A stretch of DNA of 64,000 nt from Faecalicoccus acidiformans (GCF_014202635.1 NZ_JACHHD010000002.1:90102-154101); one strand, 5' to 3'; shown: positions 1 to 8,249, numbered from the stretch's first letter. The notes: generated by a model from the sequence alone, not told the origin. Program-made: numbers and translations.

Positions 1-465
1 CAAAACCATTAAGATGATAAATCCAATCGTACGTCCATCCTGGATTGGCAGTCCGGCAAACATCACCTCAAAAGAAAAGTCCGAAGATAAGATCCACAAT
101 GAAAGCATCAAAACCAGACCGGACAGACAGAAGATGGTCAGTCCTGCCAATTCTTTGCTCAAGAAAAGAATATTGCGCGATACCGGCAGTGTGTTTGTCA
201 AATAGCCTTCGTCTTTCAACATTGTGTTGAAGAAATCACGAACCGTCACAACGATAGGCCAGATGACCAAAGCGGCCAAAGAGAAGAAATAGATCCCTCC
301 ATACATTAAAGAAATCATCTCAAAGACAAAGGAATCAAAGAAGGGAAGATCCTGAATCCAGTGAAACAGCCGGATCCCGATCGGTAAAACGATTCCTACA
401 ATATATAATGGCCACACCATTCGAAACAAAGCTTTACAATCATATTTTAACCGCAATCCTAACAT
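1..465 (-). CDS. ABC-2-like transporter permease, N-terminal part (cut by window edge)
   Basis: Reading the minus strand from an ATG at 465 gives an open frame of 155 codons that runs off the left edge. It starts MLGLRLKYDCKALFR and soon has hydrophobic stretches (LYIVGIVLPIGI, then a segment around IYFFSLAALVIWPIVVTV, then LTIFCLSGLVLMLSLWIL), as expected of a membrane subunit. The start overlaps the stop of the upstream ATPase gene (459-465), so the two are translationally coupled and this is probably the partner permease. The substrate cannot be read from the sequence; related YtrA-type operons are linked to cell-envelope stress or peptide antibiotics. Confidence 0.75.
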   Translation of the reverse strand, partial: MLGLRLKYDCKALFRMVWPLYIVGIVLPIGIRLFHWIQDLPFFDSFVFEMISLMYGGIYFFSLAALVIWPIVVTVRDFFNTMLKDEGYLTNTLPVSRNILFLSKELAGLTIFCLSGLVLMLSLWILSSDFSFEVMFAGLPIQDGRTIGFIILMVL

Positions 466-1154
466 CTGAAATCCTCCCTGAAAATCTGATCGATCGATTT
501 CCCTGTGCGGATCCTTAAAGAATCCGCCTCTTCCTGGCGTGTGATCTTGCCATGATCCAAGAAGATCACTTCATCCAATACTCTTTCCACATCCGCAATC
601 AAATGCGTCGAGATCAAAATCGTCGCTTTTTCATCATAGCTCGAAAGAATGGTATCCAAGATATGATCGCGGGCCGCCGGATCGACCCCGGCCATCGGCT
701 CATCCAATATGAAGAGTTTTGCCTTTCGCGACATCACCAAGACCAGCTGCACTTTTTCCCGCGTTCCTTTAGACAACGTCTTGATACGGCTGTCTAAAGA
801 AATAGAGAAATCCTGCAAAAGCGCCTGCGCCTTTTCCATATCAAAATCCGCATAGAAATCGTTAAAAAAATCCAGTACTTCCTTTACTTTCATGCCAGGA
901 TCCAAATACGAGCGCTCCGGAAGATATGACACGATTTTTTTAGTATCGATCCCCGGCTTTTTGCCATCGATCTGAATCGTCCCTTGATCCGGTGTCAACA
1001 GATCATTGATCAATTTGATCATGGTCGTCTTTCCGCTGCCGTTAGTTCCCAATAAGCCTACGATTCTCCCTGGCTGTAAAGTAAGATCGATCGTATCCAA
1101 AGCGACTTTAGATCCAAACTTTTTCGTTATGTTGTGCAATTCTAAGATACTCAT
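459..1154 (-). CDS. ABC transporter ATP-binding protein (YtrB/BcrA-like)
   Basis: 231-residue nucleotide-binding subunit that would power the permease encoded downstream. Walker A is GTNGSGKT at residues 36-43, the signature is LSKGT at 127-131 (not the canonical LSGGQ, a variation common in the BcrA/YtrB branch), Walker B is LFILDEP at 147-153, and the switch histidine is H184. The start overlaps the stop of the GntR regulator gene by 4 bp (ATGA), and its end overlaps the permease start, giving a tight regulator-ATPase-permease operon. Substrate unknown; drug, peptide or envelope-stress export is the usual role of relatives. Confidence 0.9.
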   Translation of the reverse strand: MSILELHNITKKFGSKVALDTIDLTLQPGRIVGLLGTNGSGKTTMIKLINDLLTPDQGTIQIDGKKPGIDTKKIVSYLPERSYLDPGMKVKEVLDFFNDFYADFDMEKAQALLQDFSISLDSRIKTLSKGTREKVQLVLVMSRKAKLFILDEPMAGVDPAARDHILDTILSSYDEKATILISTHLIADVERVLDEVIFLDHGKITRQEEADSLRIRTGKSIDQIFREDFRC

Positions 1155-1522
1155 TTTTCTTCCCTCAACTTTTCTAATTCCTCTAAGATCTCATCCATAG
1201 TAAATCCCATTTGTTCCATCGAACCTAAAAACGCCGTAGTCTGTTCGCGGGCAAGATCTTTTCTTAACTTAGCGATCTTTTCTTCATCCAGATCGACATA
1301 TCGTCCGCTCGTTCGATGAGAACGTACCAATTCTTCCGACTCCAGGATGCTGAAAGCCCGCTGCATCGTATTCGGATTAACCTGCATCAAAGAAGCCATC
1401 TCGCGAACAGAAGGCAACTTATCTCCCGGACGATATTCCTTAGTGATGATCTTGACCTTGATACGATCTACAATCTGCAGATAAATAGGTCGTTCATTTG
1501 AAAACGGATTGTTCAATCTCAT
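1151..1522 (-). CDS. GntR-family transcriptional regulator, YtrA subfamily
   Basis: 123-residue regulator with an N-terminal winged helix (about residues 12-75, with KLPSVREMASLMQV then NPNTMQRAF as the recognition region) and only a short helical tail. This is the YtrA layout, which lacks a large effector domain. It is the first gene of an operon with an ABC ATPase and permease; YtrA proteins typically repress their own ABC operon. An inverted repeat overlapping a very good promoter lies directly upstream (1529-1586), which fits autoregulation. A strong GGAGGG ribosome site precedes ATG 1522. Confidence 0.9.
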   Translation of the reverse strand: MRLNNPFSNERPIYLQIVDRIKVKIITKEYRPGDKLPSVREMASLMQVNPNTMQRAFSILESEELVRSHRTSGRYVDLDEEKIAKLRKDLAREQTTAFLGSMEQMGFTMDEILEELEKLREEK

Positions 1523-1528
1523 CCCTCC

Positions 1529-1566
1529 TTGTATTACTGTACTAGTTATCTAATACAATAATACAA
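1529..1566 (-). promoter_or_regulatory. YtrA-type operator overlapping the operon promoter
   Basis: TTGTATTA (1529-1536) and its exact reverse complement TAATACAA (1551-1558) are separated by 14 bp; a second TAATACAA follows directly at 1559-1566. The repeat covers the -10 box and start region of the promoter at 1558-1586, so a bound regulator would block transcription of the GntR-ABC operon. Confidence 0.65.
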
Positions 1567-1586
1567 ACAACCCCTTTCCTTGTCAA
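1558..1586 (-). promoter_or_regulatory. Sigma-A promoter of the GntR-ABC operon
   Basis: On the minus strand TTGACA (1586-1581), a 17-bp spacer and TATTAT (1563-1558) form a near-consensus vegetative promoter pointing at the regulator gene. The -10 box sits inside the TAATACAA operator repeats. Confidence 0.75.
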
Positions 1587-1665
1587 CCCAAAAATTTCAC
1601 ACGATTTCTTTATTAAATTTCTATAATCTTTTGATAGGATAAGGCCCATAAGGTGGTAGAAAAAT

Positions 1666-2115
1666 ATGCAAGAAAATGTCTTCTTTTTCTTAACGATGAA
1701 AAAGGATGTGACTTTCTTCTATGACGATCTGAATCTGGAAGAAGGCCTCTGTCTCATGCGAAAACATGGTTATACTGCGATACCGGTGATCAACACCAAA
1801 GGCGAATATATCGGTACGATCAACGAAGGGGATTTCCTCTGGTATTTTATCGACCATCCAGAAACAACGTATGAAACGATAAAATCAACCCCGATCAGAG
1901 ATTTGATCCGGCCAGATTTTACGCCCGCCATGATGATCGATGCGACAGTAGAAGAACTGTTTGACCAATCTTTGAAACAAAACTTCGTACCCATTGTTGA
2001 TGATCGGAATATATTTATTGGAATCGTTACCCGCAGGCGCCTGCTTCATCATTTGATGAAGACGCAAAAAGAAATCAGAAGGTATCCAGAAGAAGAAGTC
2101 TATGTCCAGAGTTAA
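1666..2115 (+). CDS. CBS-domain protein
   Basis: 149-residue soluble protein made almost entirely of two CBS motifs (about residues 8-65 and 82-135). The first has the typical GYTAIPVINTKGEYIGTI pattern and the second NFVPIVDDRNIFIGIVTR. Paired CBS domains bind adenosyl ligands such as AMP, ATP or c-di-AMP and act as sensors. No catalytic domain is attached, so it is probably a stand-alone sensor like YkuL/CbpA types; the partner is unknown. A TATAAT box lies at 1622-1627 and a hairpin terminator follows directly, so it looks monocistronic. Confidence 0.85.
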   Translation: MQENVFFFLTMKKDVTFFYDDLNLEEGLCLMRKHGYTAIPVINTKGEYIGTINEGDFLWYFIDHPETTYETIKSTPIRDLIRPDFTPAMMIDATVEELFDQSLKQNFVPIVDDRNIFIGIVTRRRLLHHLMKTQKEIRRYPEEEVYVQS

Positions 2116-2140
2116 AAGAGCACGTCGTGCTCTTTTCTCT
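2114..2140 (+). terminator. Hairpin terminator after CBS gene
   Basis: AAAAGAGCACG (2114-2124) and CGTGCTCTTTT (2126-2136) form a perfect inverted repeat ending in a T-rich run; it starts at the stop codon of the CBS gene. Confidence 0.75.
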
Positions 2141-2189
2141 TTATCAAAAATAGTGTATGATTGACTCAAATCAAAGGAGAGATGCTGAC

Positions 2190-2237
2190 ATGAAATCAGA
2201 GGATGCACATCCCCGACCCGGGAGGTGTTTTCTATGA
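2190..2237 (+). CDS. Possible 15-residue leader peptide coupled to the CorC-like gene
   Basis: A short frame MKSEDAHPRPGRCFL starts at ATG 2190 after an AAAGGAG site (2173-2179). Its TGA stop (2235-2237) overlaps the ATG of the downstream gene (2234-2236) as ATGA, the usual arrangement for translational coupling. No homology can be claimed for so short a peptide. It could be a regulatory leader or a chance frame; the coupling geometry and ribosome site are the only support. Confidence 0.35.
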   Translation: MKSEDAHPRPGRCFL

Positions 2238-3436
2238 AATTGATTCTAGGAACCCTTCTATATGTCGTACTTTTGGGGATGTTTTCTATTTTTCAGGGAA
2301 CCCTCAACAGCAATCAGAATGCGAAAAAACGAAAAAGAATGCCTCAGATCGTAACCATGCAGTTTTTAGAAGTGCTTGTTACGGTGGGCTATTCTTTGTT
2401 TCTTTGGGAATCGATCTATTTAGATAAGGACCACTGGATCATCCCTTTGATCATCGTCTTGGCATTTGTCACTTATTCTTTTATGATCATCCATCGTTTC
2501 TGTAAAGGTCTAGGTGTTCGTCAAGAAAAGAACTTAACGCCTCGCATCGGTTTCTTGTACCGGCTTTTACATGTCGTTTGCACACCTTTTACTTTCTTTA
2601 TTCGTATCCCCGTGTTCAATGAAACAGAGGAAGTCACGGAAGAAGATATCCGCGAAATGATCAATACATCGCAAAAAGGCGGCCATTTGGAAGAACCCCA
2701 AAAAGAATTGTTTGAAAACGTGTTTGCCTTTGATGATACTAGTGTCGAAGAGATCTGCACTCATCGCAACGAAGTAGTTTGTCTCTATTTAGAAGATGAT
2801 ATGAAAATCTGGAATGACATCATCCAGAAAAACCGTCATACATTTTATCCAATCTGTCAGGAAGATTCTGATGATATCATCGGTGTCCTGGATACTCGCG
2901 ACTATTTCCGGATGGATATTCGGGATCGTGAACAGATTTTGTCCCACGCCATGGACAAGCCGCTCTTCATTTTGGAAAACACAAAAGCAGATGACTGTTT
3001 CATGGAGATGAAAAAACGAAAATACTATTTTGCGATCGTCATTGATGAATATGGCGGCATGTCTGGAATCGTCACTCTTCACGATATCGTAGAAACGATT
3101 TTAGGGGAGATGTACGAAGAAGAAGATGAAGAAGATCCTGAAGAGATCCAGGCGCTGGGTGATCAAACCTATCGCATCTATGGATTTGCAGACCTGGAAG
3201 AAGTACAAAATACGCTAGGCATCTCCTTGCCGGTGGACAACTACGATACCTTTGGCGGCTATGTCTTAGGATGTTACGGTTCGATCCCGGAAGACGGAGA
3301 ACGCTTCGAAGTTCACTGTCCAAATATGGATGTCTTTGTCAAAGAGATGAAAAATCATCGCGTCGTGGAAACGATCGTACAAATCAAAAAGAAGAAAGAG
3401 GAAGAAGAACATGAAATTACTGCAGGAAGCCATTGA
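2234..3436 (+). CDS. CorC/HlyC-family membrane protein with CBS pair
   Basis: 400-residue CNNM/CorC-like protein, a family tied to Mg2+ or Co2+ handling. Three hydrophobic segments occupy about residues 1-100. A CBS pair follows (around SVEEICTHRNEVVCLY and YYFAIVIDEYGGMSGIVTLHD), then an acidic hinge (EEEDEEDPEE) and a C-terminal CorC_HlyC domain (YRIYGFADLEE to the end). The ATG at 2234 is preferred over GTG 2225 because GGGAGG lies 8-9 nt before it. The N-terminal DUF21 part is short and lacks the usual FFSGSETAL-type opening, so transport activity is uncertain. The next gene starts inside its 3' end. Confidence 0.85.
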   Translation: MKLILGTLLYVVLLGMFSIFQGTLNSNQNAKKRKRMPQIVTMQFLEVLVTVGYSLFLWESIYLDKDHWIIPLIIVLAFVTYSFMIIHRFCKGLGVRQEKNLTPRIGFLYRLLHVVCTPFTFFIRIPVFNETEEVTEEDIREMINTSQKGGHLEEPQKELFENVFAFDDTSVEEICTHRNEVVCLYLEDDMKIWNDIIQKNRHTFYPICQEDSDDIIGVLDTRDYFRMDIRDREQILSHAMDKPLFILENTKADDCFMEMKKRKYYFAIVIDEYGGMSGIVTLHDIVETILGEMYEEEDEEDPEEIQALGDQTYRIYGFADLEEVQNTLGISLPVDNYDTFGGYVLGCYGSIPEDGERFEVHCPNMDVFVKEMKNHRVVETIVQIKKKKEEEEHEITAGSH

Positions 3437-3977
3437 ACAAAGAGGAACGATCATCAACGATGATATTCTCAAAGTGGATTCATTTTTGAATCACCAGATC
3501 GACTGTCGCTTGATGAAAGCAATCGGCCAAGAATTTGCCGCTCATTTCCAAGATCAAAACGTGACAAAGATCGTAACGATCGAGTCCAGCGGGATCGCTC
3601 CTGCCGTATTTGCCGGCGACTGCATGGATGTCCCCGTGATCTTCATGAAAAAAAGCGAACCCAGCACGATGTTAGACCCAGTCTATACAGAAGCCTTTTC
3701 ATTTACCAAGAATCGTAAATATACTTTATGTATGGAGCGCCAATTTCTTTCAAAAAATGATCGTGTTTTATTCATTGATGACTTTCTAGCCAACGGGCAA
3801 GCATTCTTGTCAGCAGAAGATTTGATCCAACAATGCGGTGCTCATGTTGTAGGTGTCGGCATTGTCATTGAGAAGAGTTTCCAAAAAGGAAGAGCCCTGA
3901 TTGAAGAAAAAGGATATGACATTTATTCCCTGGCTCGTATCCAAGCCATGAAAGACAACAAGATCCTCTGGAAATAA
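3411..3977 (+). CDS. xpt: Xanthine phosphoribosyltransferase
   Basis: 188-residue type I phosphoribosyltransferase that converts xanthine and PRPP to XMP in purine salvage. The start MKLLQEAIEQRG, the segment DILKVDSFLNHQID and the PRPP-binding VLFIDDFLANGQA loop (about residues 119-131) match Xpt of Bacillus. Length matches the family (about 190-195). It starts 26 bp inside the 3' end of the CorC-like gene, so it is co-transcribed with that gene; a purine riboswitch before it is therefore not expected and none is seen. A strong terminator spans its stop codon. Confidence 0.93.
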   Translation: MKLLQEAIEQRGTIINDDILKVDSFLNHQIDCRLMKAIGQEFAAHFQDQNVTKIVTIESSGIAPAVFAGDCMDVPVIFMKKSEPSTMLDPVYTEAFSFTKNRKYTLCMERQFLSKNDRVLFIDDFLANGQAFLSAEDLIQQCGAHVVGVGIVIEKSFQKGRALIEEKGYDIYSLARIQAMKDNKILWK

Positions 3978-3998
3978 CCAGAGGATCTTATTTTTTTT
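3960..3998 (+). terminator. Rho-independent terminator of xpt
   Basis: AAGATCCTCTGG (3960-3971) pairs perfectly with CCAGAGGATCTT (3978-3989) around a 6-nt loop that holds the xpt stop codon, followed by A and eight T. Confidence 0.92.
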
Positions 3999-4629
3999 GC
4001 TTATACGCTTCTAGCTTATCTTTTCTGCAAATTTTTACGAAGGGACACGCATCGCAATGCGGATTCCTGGCCGTACAAAGATAGCGGCCAAAGAAAATCA
4101 TATCATGATGACCCTGATTCCATCGATTGCGATCGATCTTGCGTTTTAACTTTTCCTCGACCTTCTCCACAGTGTCCTGCGGCTTGGCCAATCCCAAACG
4201 CTTTGAAACACGATCCACATGGGTATCGACCGCAAAACTGGGGATATCAAAGGCGACGCTACGCACCACGTTGGCCGTTTTACGACCAACCCCAGGCAAA
4301 GACATCAGTTCTTTCATGGAACAAGGCACTTGCCCTCCATATTCTTCTTCTAAAACAAGGCTGAGATCATGGATCGAACGAGCTTTATTGCGATAAAGTC
4401 CTATGCGCCGGATATAGCTTTCAATCTCTGAAACCGATGCTTGTGCCATCGCTTTGCTTGTCGGATAGGCCGCAAACAAGCCCGGCGTGACTTGATTGAC
4501 CGAGGCATCCGTTGTCTGAGCACTGAGCACAACAGCCACCAAGAGTTGAAAAGAACTTTGATGATGCAGCTCACATTGAGCATGGGGAAAGATTTGTTCG
4601 ATTTGATCAAGAATCTCATTGGCATTCAT
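3988..4629 (-). CDS. nth: Endonuclease III (DNA glycosylase/AP lyase)
   Basis: 213 residues from ATG 4629. Base-excision repair enzyme removing oxidised pyrimidines. It has the helix-hairpin-helix LPGVGRKTANVV with its catalytic lysine, the catalytic aspartate in VDTHVDRVSKRLG, and the C-terminal cluster C-x6-C-x2-C-x5-C (CTARNPHCDACPFVKIC) for a 4Fe-4S centre. The start MNANEILDQIEQ is chosen because its ATG overlaps the dnaD stop (ATGA at 4626-4629) and this gives the usual length. The dnaD-nth pairing is widely conserved in Bacillota. Confidence 0.95.
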   Translation of the reverse strand: MNANEILDQIEQIFPHAQCELHHQSSFQLLVAVVLSAQTTDASVNQVTPGLFAAYPTSKAMAQASVSEIESYIRRIGLYRNKARSIHDLSLVLEEEYGGQVPCSMKELMSLPGVGRKTANVVRSVAFDIPSFAVDTHVDRVSKRLGLAKPQDTVEKVEEKLKRKIDRNRWNQGHHDMIFFGRYLCTARNPHCDACPFVKICRKDKLEAYKQKK

Positions 4630-5156
4630 CGTTTCCCACTCTCCACTTCTTCCACGCTCAATCCTTTCTGTCGCCAAGAGAGTAAGATATTTTCGATATA
4701 ATTCAGATTGCGCTTATCATAGACCGCCGCCTCATTCAAAGCACAGATCACCATTCGCGGTTCATATTCATCTCCCAGCTGTAAGATCCGTTCCATCTCC
4801 ATCGAAGATAACGGGCGCCGAAACTCCGCTTCAAATTCTTCAATCAGCGATCGATGCTGGGAAGGGTCTTGTTTCAGGCGCTGAGCATAAACACCCTCAA
4901 TATCAAATTTGATGATGCCCTCTTGATAAGCAATCCTTAAATATCCTTTATCGGCCAGCGACAAAAATAAAGATTCAACTTCGTCGGTATCTATCCCTAG
5001 CTTTTGAGCTATCTCTTCATGGTGGATGGGTTGCCGCAAATCATTATACAGATCGATCAACAAAAGCACCAACGCCTCTTTGGGTTCACAATGCAGCTGT
5101 TCTAAATGATCTAAGATCCAGATCTTATGATCCAAATATGGTGCATTCCAATCCAT
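4626..5156 (-). CDS. dnaD: DnaD-domain replication initiation protein
   Basis: 176-residue primosomal protein that helps load the replicative helicase. The N-terminal winged-helix region (about residues 1-95, with HHEEIAQKLGIDTDEVESLF) is followed by a C-terminal DnaD domain with FEAEFRRPLSSMEMERI and the conserved tail YIENILLSWRQKGL (the YxxxIlxxW motif). Its start overlaps the stop of the YpmB-like gene (TAATG) and its stop overlaps nth. The ypmB-dnaD-nth order resembles Bacillus subtilis. Confidence 0.93.
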   Translation of the reverse strand: MDWNAPYLDHKIWILDHLEQLHCEPKEALVLLLIDLYNDLRQPIHHEEIAQKLGIDTDEVESLFLSLADKGYLRIAYQEGIIKFDIEGVYAQRLKQDPSQHRSLIEEFEAEFRRPLSSMEMERILQLGDEYEPRMVICALNEAAVYDKRNLNYIENILLSWRQKGLSVEEVESGKR

Positions 5157-5614
5157 TACTGAACCTCCCTTTCATAGACACGGACGAAGCTGTCATAATC
5201 CAGCAGAAGCATTCGGTCTGCTCCCTGGATAACATAGACCGGGTTGTCATATCCATATCCTAATTCTACGCTTTCTGCTTCGATTCCATAATCTTCCGAT
5301 GCGATATCACGAGCTCTTTGATAATCCAACGTGCTGATATCCCGGGTCGTGATCTCGTTTCCCGTGACATCAAACCAGTATAAAGTTGTTTCCGTATATC
5401 CTTGAGCGGTCAGATAATCAAACTGATGGATCGTCAACCCTTGGATATCCGGATTGTTTTTTTCAATCTGTGCGATCATCTGCTCTTGATTTTCTTCTTG
5501 GATCCGGTTAGGTCCGCTGATAAACAGCGCCCAAAGAACAGAAAAAAGCACAATAAAGAGGATCCCCAACAAAGCTGTAAATCGTGCTCCATACTTGCGG
5601 TTTTTCTTTGCCAT
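5156..5614 (-). CDS. YpmB-like membrane-anchored protein (DUF5590)
   Basis: 152 residues: a basic N-terminus (KKNRKYGARF), one transmembrane segment at about 12-31 (LLGILFIVLFSVLWALFI), then an extracytoplasmic domain with PepSY-like features (DYQRARDIASEDYGIEAESVELGYGYDNPVYVI). Position directly before dnaD and nth supports homology to YpmB of Bacillus, whose function is unknown. It is the first gene of a ypmB-like/dnaD/nth operon. Confidence 0.75.
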   Translation of the reverse strand: MAKKNRKYGARFTALLGILFIVLFSVLWALFISGPNRIQEENQEQMIAQIEKNNPDIQGLTIHQFDYLTAQGYTETTLYWFDVTGNEITTRDISTLDYQRARDIASEDYGIEAESVELGYGYDNPVYVIQGADRMLLLDYDSFVRVYEREVQ

Positions 5615-5653
5615 AGGATCCCCCTTTCACTGATTCTAATTATACACGAATCA

Positions 5654-7078
5654 TCATTCCTTTTGATGATCTTTTTCTTTCGGCAAAAACAGGCTCAACA
5701 ACAAGGATACGACAAAAACACCAGCTACGGCATTCCCATTAAAAATATCTCCGACAGCCTGTGGGAAACAAGAAAAGAAGTTTCCAGAAGTCTGTGTCAA
5801 TCCAACTCCTATACAAAAGGACAGAGAAACGATGATCATCGTACGGTCATCAAAAACACATTCCTTCAACATTTTGATTCCTTCGTACATGATCGATCCG
5901 AACATCATCACCGTACAGCCCCCTAAAACAGACTGAGGAATCGAATTGAAGAAAGCTCCCAGAGGCGGAAATAAAGAAGCCAGGATCAAGATCAAAGCTC
6001 CCATAAAGATCGTAAACCGGTTGATTACACGCGTCATCGTGACCAGGCCGACATTCTGGCTGAAGGATGTCAGCGGCAAACAGCCAAAACACCCTGAAAT
6101 GGCACTGGAAAAACCATCAACTGCCAAAGAACCTTGTAATTCCTCGGTCTTGATATCACGATTGAGCGCTCCTGTACAAACTGCTGTTGTAGCTCCTGTC
6201 GTTTCCGCAGCCGAAACCAAAAAGACGATGGCAATCGTAAAAAAGGCACCTACATCAAAAATCGGTTTGTGTTCCGTCAAGAACACCAGCTTAGGAAGGC
6301 TGAAAACACCCACTTGGGAAACAGTTTGACCAATCGTAGAAAGATCGATCATAGGTGCGATTCCGGTAAATGTAAAAACAGCGGCCAATAAATATCCAGC
6401 GATCAAACCGACAAGAATATTCAAATTTTTATACACGCCCTTTAAAAGATAGCGGGAGACCAAACAAACGATCAAAGTAAAGGCCCCGACGAATAAATGA
6501 TACCAGGCCCCGAAATCTTCGACACCGCTGCCGCCGCCCCAGGAATCCATTCCCACGGACAAAAGCGAAAGCCCTATGGCAATAACGACACAAGCCGAAA
6601 CGACCGGAGTCAAAAAGCGCCTCCAATATTTAGCGCTCAGACCCACTAAGCCTTCAAAGATACCGCCAAGGATCACGGCTCCAATCATTCCTTCGTATCC
6701 CAGCGCCGGATTGGTGCAGATGATCAACAAACTTCCTAAGAACGTAAAGCTGACCCCCATAACGATCGGTAAACGCGAGCCGATCTTCCAAAATGAATAA
6801 AGCTGCATCGTTGTCCCGATACCAGCCGCAAACATTGCACATTGTAAGATCTGTGTGATCTCGGCAGGAGTCAAGCCATGGTCCGTTCCTTGAACCACTG
6901 CGGCTCCACATACGATCAAAACCGGCGCCAAGTTTGCGACAAACATGGCCAAAACATGTTGTAAACCAAAAGGAATGGCCTTGCGCAAAGGAACACGGCC
7001 ATTCAGACAATACAGGTTCTCTTCACAAACCTCCTGAATCGGCGTTTCCTTGTCGATTTTTACATTTTCTTTCTTCAT
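5654..7078 (-). CDS. NCS2-family nucleobase permease (xanthine/uracil type)
   Basis: 474 residues from ATG 7078. About 12-14 hydrophobic segments. It has family motifs such as FGLQHVLAMFVANLAP near the N-terminus, the QNVGLV motif with the preceding SFS, and the ETTGATTAV segment that contributes to the substrate site of UraA/XanQ-type carriers. Imports purines or pyrimidines with protons. The longer frame upstream (to 7147) overlaps the YbaK gene and is not used; an AAGGG-type site precedes ATG 7078, 20 nt after the YbaK stop. Xanthine is plausible given xpt nearby, but the sequence does not settle the substrate. Confidence 0.88.
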   Translation of the reverse strand: MKKENVKIDKETPIQEVCEENLYCLNGRVPLRKAIPFGLQHVLAMFVANLAPVLIVCGAAVVQGTDHGLTPAEITQILQCAMFAAGIGTTMQLYSFWKIGSRLPIVMGVSFTFLGSLLIICTNPALGYEGMIGAVILGGIFEGLVGLSAKYWRRFLTPVVSACVVIAIGLSLLSVGMDSWGGGSGVEDFGAWYHLFVGAFTLIVCLVSRYLLKGVYKNLNILVGLIAGYLLAAVFTFTGIAPMIDLSTIGQTVSQVGVFSLPKLVFLTEHKPIFDVGAFFTIAIVFLVSAAETTGATTAVCTGALNRDIKTEELQGSLAVDGFSSAISGCFGCLPLTSFSQNVGLVTMTRVINRFTIFMGALILILASLFPPLGAFFNSIPQSVLGGCTVMMFGSIMYEGIKMLKECVFDDRTMIIVSLSFCIGVGLTQTSGNFFSCFPQAVGDIFNGNAVAGVFVVSLLLSLFLPKEKDHQKE

Positions 7079-7097
7079 CTCTTTTCCCTTTCCTGAT

Positions 7098-7562
7098 TTA
7101 CTCCTTGCAGACATCGACCCAGGCGATGGGATTCGTGATTTTTTCAAGTTCCTCGATCGTCATTCTGATACAAGAATTTGAACTTCCGCAAGCCGGATAA
7201 ACAATATTCATAGACCGCAAAGAAATGTCCAAATAGATTTGAACCTCTGGATTAACGGCAAACGGACAGACGCCGCCAGGCGAGTGTCCAATCTGATGTT
7301 CTACGTTTTCTTTTGCGATCATATGTGGCTTTTTGTGAAAAAAGCGTTTGAACTTGGCATTATCGATGCGTGCATCTCCACTTGCCACGACCAGCACAGA
7401 CCGCTCTTCCACTTGGAAAGCCAAGGTCTTGGCGATTTGTCTTTCTTCACAACCTAAAGCTTGGGCAGCCAGTTTGACCGTGGCTGAACTTTGATCCAGC
7501 TCTTGGATCCGATTTTCGATACCCCATTGCCGAAACTGTTCTCTTACGCGTTCTATAGACAT
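7098..7562 (-). CDS. YbaK/EbsC-family aminoacyl-tRNA deacylase
   Basis: 154-residue single-domain editing protein of the YbaK/ProX group. Visible family features are IAKTLAFQVEERSVLVVASGDARID with the conserved lysine, the GHSPGGVCPFAV segment, and YPACGSSNSCI near the C-terminus. Such proteins hydrolyse mischarged tRNAs, most often Cys- or Ala-tRNA(Pro); the exact substrate cannot be assigned. It leads an operon with the NCS2 permease. A GGAG site precedes ATG 7562 and a promoter lies at 7586-7614. Confidence 0.85.
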   Translation of the reverse strand: MSIERVREQFRQWGIENRIQELDQSSATVKLAAQALGCEERQIAKTLAFQVEERSVLVVASGDARIDNAKFKRFFHKKPHMIAKENVEHQIGHSPGGVCPFAVNPEVQIYLDISLRSMNIVYPACGSSNSCIRMTIEELEKITNPIAWVDVCKE

Positions 7563-7585
7563 TGTTTTTCTCCGTTTAGACCTCC

Positions 7586-7614
7586 ATTATATTTCGCTTG
7601 CGCCTCAAAGTAAA
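7586..7614 (-). promoter_or_regulatory. Promoter of the YbaK-NCS2 operon
   Basis: Minus strand TTTACT (7614-7609), 17 bp, TATAAT (7591-7586), followed by the YbaK ribosome site and ATG at 7562. Confidence 0.65.
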
Positions 7615-7632
7615 ATAATTTAGGATAAAATT

Positions 7633-8232
7633 ATGCCACGGATCAAAGAGGATATCACCCATACGCTCGAAATTAAAAAAAGCCGTTTCATAACCTATCT
7701 GCATCGTACAGAAAGTGAAGAAGATGCTCGAGATTTTATAAAATTCATCAAGAAAAAACATCCGGATGCCACTCACCATTGCACAGCCTTGATCATCGGT
7801 GATCTCTGTCGTTCCAACGATGATCACGAACCGGCCGGAACGGCTGGTCGTCCGATGCTCAATGTGTTGTTTAAACAAGAGATGGATCAGATCTTGGCCG
7901 TTGTTGTACGTTACTTTGGAGGTATCAAATTAGGAACCGGCGGTTTGGTCAAAGCCTACTCCGATTCTGTCAAAGAAGCTTTAGATTTGGCGACGTTGAC
8001 CACCGTTTCTCTATGGAAAGAATATATCCTGACTTTTGACTATACTTGGATCGGAAAGATCGATGCGGCATTGCATCGGATGGATTGCCAAATTGAATCC
8101 AAAGACTACGATCAAAAAGTAGTTTATCATGTCCTTTCTTCTCAAAGCCTGGAAACTTCTTTTATGGAACTGACAGGAGGGCAATGCACCTGCGAGTTTG
8201 TCAAAGAGAAAGCTCATGAAACTGTGTTATAA
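7633..8232 (+). CDS. YigZ/IMPACT-family protein
   Basis: 199 residues with the UPF0029/IMPACT N-terminal domain: KKSRFITYLHRTESEEDARDFI, the THHCTALIIG and EPAGTAGRPMLNVL segments, and VRYFGGIKLGTGGLVKAYSDS. The C-terminal DUF1949 half is shorter and more divergent. The family is common in bacteria and linked to ribosome or translation control, but its biochemical role is unsettled. No ribosome site precedes ATG 7633; a TTGCGC/TAGGAT promoter-like pair (7598-7626) would start RNA at the ATG, so the message may be leaderless. Confidence 0.9.
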   Translation: MPRIKEDITHTLEIKKSRFITYLHRTESEEDARDFIKFIKKKHPDATHHCTALIIGDLCRSNDDHEPAGTAGRPMLNVLFKQEMDQILAVVVRYFGGIKLGTGGLVKAYSDSVKEALDLATLTTVSLWKEYILTFDYTWIGKIDAALHRMDCQIESKDYDQKVVYHVLSSQSLETSFMELTGGQCTCEFVKEKAHETVL

Positions 8233-8249
8233 TAAAGAAGGTGAACAGT

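Noticed and set aside
3380..3411. Purine riboswitch before xpt
   Set aside because: xpt starts inside the 3' end of the CorC-like gene, so there is no leader to hold one.
5402..5926. Long plus-strand frame opposite ypmB and the NCS2 permease
   Set aside because: It is antisense to two clear genes and has no ribosome site or recognisable domain.
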